Shown in pieces: positions 14,530-15,518 of a DNA stretch of 15,518 nucleotides; position 1 is the first letter of the stretch, and the number at the start of each line of letters is the position of its first letter. Where the stretch lies: contig JAOAFW010000259.1 in assembly GCA_026416065.1 (NCBI GenBank), positions 1 through 15,518 of the forward strand. The letters run 5' to 3'. Source of the DNA: Fimbriimonadales bacterium. Lineage in GTDB: Bacteria > Armatimonadota > Fimbriimonadia > Fimbriimonadales > GBS-DC. Under the pieces are notes generated by a model that saw only the letters and a list, made by a program, of their open reading frames with translations, did no database searches and was not told where the DNA came from. The position numbers and the translations under genes were made by a program.

Positions 14530-15032
14530 CAACCCTCGATTTCCTCGCCCAGTCGGTAGAATCGTCCTCTGGAGTAGGCAATCGCTCGTTTTTCGGGGTT
14601 GCCTACTGCTCGCAATGGCTCACCCACAACCAGCATGTGGCTGCCGTACACCCGCCGCTCCAGCACGCGGCACTCGAACTGCGCCGCCGCGCCCGCAATC
14701 AACGGCGCGTCGATAAACTGCGCAGGCTCTACCGGGAGATTAAACTCGGCGATTTTGTTGACCTCGCGTCCGGAATGCCTGCCGCACACGCGCCCAATCC
14801 AGGCTTGCTCCTCGGCAATCAGGCTCACGCCGAAAGTCTCTACACGCTCGATTAGGGGGCGGGTAAATCGCTCCTCGCCGACAAACACCCCAATCAGCGG
14901 CGGCTTGAGCGACACAGGGGCGCACCACTCCGCGCTCATCGCATTTACAACGCCGTCAACGGACACGGTTACGATACTGACCGAGTTGATAAACCGCCAC
15001 GCTTCGCGGTCAATTTGGGATAGAGGTTGCAT
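14529..15032 (-). CDS. Flavin reductase-like FMN-binding protein
   Basis: 167 residues of the flavin reductase-like split-barrel family, in which FMN is bound and often reduced with NAD(P)H for a partner monooxygenase. Family marks: MSAEWCAPVSLKPPLIGVFVG (the xSaxw.aPvSl.Pp phosphate-binding strand-turn), ETFGVSLIAEEQ (the FgVn-L segment), a mid-region GRVCGRHSGREVNKI, FIDAPLIAGAAAQFECRV (the PLI..a.a.leC.v strand), and GSHMLVVGEPLRAV near the end. A frame extends to a GTG at 15053, but ATG 15032 gives a normal N-terminus (QPLSQIDREAWRFINSV) and sits ten bases after a TACAAT box. No partner oxygenase is in view, so the physiological role is open. It is convergent with the pilin-like gene and divergent from the Uma2 gene. 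Confidence 0.85.
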   Translation of the reverse strand: MQPLSQIDREAWRFINSVSIVTVSVDGVVNAMSAEWCAPVSLKPPLIGVFVGEERFTRPLIERVETFGVSLIAEEQAWIGRVCGRHSGREVNKIAEFNLPVEPAQFIDAPLIAGAAAQFECRVLERRVYGSHMLVVGEPLRAVGNPEKRAIAYSRGRFYRLGEEIEG

Positions 15033-15082
15033 AACATAGAGGATTGTACCCACTGGGGTATCCTTTAGGCTGGGTGAGAACG
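15033..15082. promoter_or_regulatory. Divergent promoter region, flavin reductase / Uma2
   Basis: For the minus strand, TACAAT at 15048-15043 lies ten bases before ATG 15032 and repeats the GGTACAAT seen before the 998-residue protein gene. For the plus strand, TATCCT (15059-15064) is a weak -10 candidate, and GGTGAG lies a few bases before ATG 15083. No clear -35 box is visible for either gene. Confidence 0.45.
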
Positions 15083-15518
15083 ATGGAACAGGTCATCTAC
15101 GCCGAGACTCGCACGCCGCCGCAGTACAAAGTCTCGTTCGAGGAGTTCCTGGAATGGCTCGAGGAAGACACCCACGCCGAGTGGATAGACGGGGAGGTCG
15201 TTCTGAAAATGCCAGTATCTGTGGAGCATCAAAAGGCAAACAGTTTTCTTTATCAGATTGTCAGCGCCTGGGTGAACTATCATCGTACAGGGGAGGCGCA
15301 CCACCCCCCTCTGCTGGTCGGATTCACCTTGTCCGACGGCAAGCACGTCGCGCGGGAACCTGACATCGTGGTCATCCTCAACAGCAACTCAGGCGCGTTC
15401 ACGGAGCAATACTTTGAGGGCGTCCCCGACCTGATTGTGGAGGTGGTCAGCCCCAAGCAGCGCAATGTGGATCGGCTCGTGAAGTTCGAGGAGTACGAGT
15501 CGGCGGGCGTGCCTGAAT
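15083..15518 (+). CDS. Uma2 family (DUF820) PD-(D/E)XK nuclease-like protein, 5' part
   Basis: Open from ATG 15083 to the right edge, giving 145 residues of a family usually about 180-200 long; the C-terminus is missing. Uma2 proteins have a restriction-endonuclease-like core and are common in many copies in cyanobacteria, Chloroflexi and Armatimonadota; their role is not established. Visible marks are the N-terminal FEEFLEWLEED, EWIDGEVV (Glu33, Glu38), the catalytic-type Asp94 in REPDIVV, Glu120 in DLIVEVVSPKQR, and the closing helix DRLVKFEEYESAGVPE that normally runs into Tyr-Trp. The active-site residues are intact as far as visible. It has its own weak promoter and faces away from the flavin reductase gene. 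Confidence 0.88.
   Translation, partial: MEQVIYAETRTPPQYKVSFEEFLEWLEEDTHAEWIDGEVVLKMPVSVEHQKANSFLYQIVSAWVNYHRTGEAHHPPLLVGFTLSDGKHVAREPDIVVILNSNSGAFTEQYFEGVPDLIVEVVSPKQRNVDRLVKFEEYESAGVPE

Noticed and set aside
13666..14532. Long open frame (288 codons) on the minus strand opposite the pilin-like gene
   Set aside because: Its composition is rich in Arg, His and Val as expected from antisense of a GC-rich gene, it has no recognisable motif, and the plus strand clearly codes for a pilin-like protein.
1..15518. CRISPR array, tRNA, insertion sequence or attachment site
   Set aside because: No spaced direct repeats, no cloverleaf-like sequence, no transposase or integrase motif and no flanking long repeats were seen on either strand.

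Overview
The window looks like about 15.5 kb of ordinary chromosome from a GC-rich bacterium, most probably a member of Armatimonadota. The best taxonomic clue is the short pilin-like protein at 13687-14469. It pairs a class III prepilin signal with the Pro-Val-Phe-Ala-Gln-Ala-Arg stretch and a C-terminal H-X9-DG motif, a combination that is greatly expanded in Armatimonadota and Planctomycetes. This placement is an inference from protein style, not from a marker gene search. I see no phage, transposon, CRISPR, tRNA or rRNA signal.

Layout, left to right. (1) Plus strand: the 3' end of lumazine synthase (ribH) overlaps by ATGA an M42 metallo-aminopeptidase. (2) Minus strand: an unrecognised 998-residue multidomain protein with a glycosidase-like look is followed 15 bp later by a GT39-type polytopic glycosyltransferase, whose stop codon overlaps that of the peptidase. 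Upstream of them on the same strand, behind an intrinsic terminator, lies a UDP-glucuronate 4-epimerase-like sugar-nucleotide epimerase. These three suggest cell-surface glycan work. (3) Divergent from the epimerase, plus strand: hisC (histidine biosynthesis) overlaps a membrane-anchored ankyrin-repeat protein. (4) Minus strand, 8648-13572: a co-oriented run reads gatB, then a 62-residue membrane protein, a universal stress protein, a stand-alone TrkA-N (RCK-type) protein, an orphan periplasmic sugar-type binding lipoprotein, and finally a CBS-CBS-GGDEF diguanylate cyclase with an unusual duplicated C-terminal domain. Spacings of 2-16 bp inside the first five genes argue for one operon. The cyclase has its own strong Shine-Dalgarno sequence and a promoter-like palindrome. 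(5) Plus strand: the pilin-like protein, closed by a terminator. (6) Minus strand: a flavin reductase-like FMN protein, divergent from a Uma2-family nuclease gene that runs off the right edge.

Several starts were moved from the longest possible frame: epimerase 6805, cyclase GTG 10012, TrkA-N 11432, USP 11923, gatB TTG 13572, pilin 13687, flavin reductase 15032. A recurring pattern is a TANNNT box only 6-11 bp before the start codon with no Shine-Dalgarno sequence (hisC, 998-residue protein, pilin, flavin reductase). This suggests leaderless or very short-leader mRNAs alongside genes with classical ribosome sites.

Most genes are housekeeping or familiar accessory families. The most original items are the 998-residue protein, the duplicated domain on the cyclase, and the stress/RCK/orphan-binding-protein operon behind gatB. 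None of them amounts to a proven new system.
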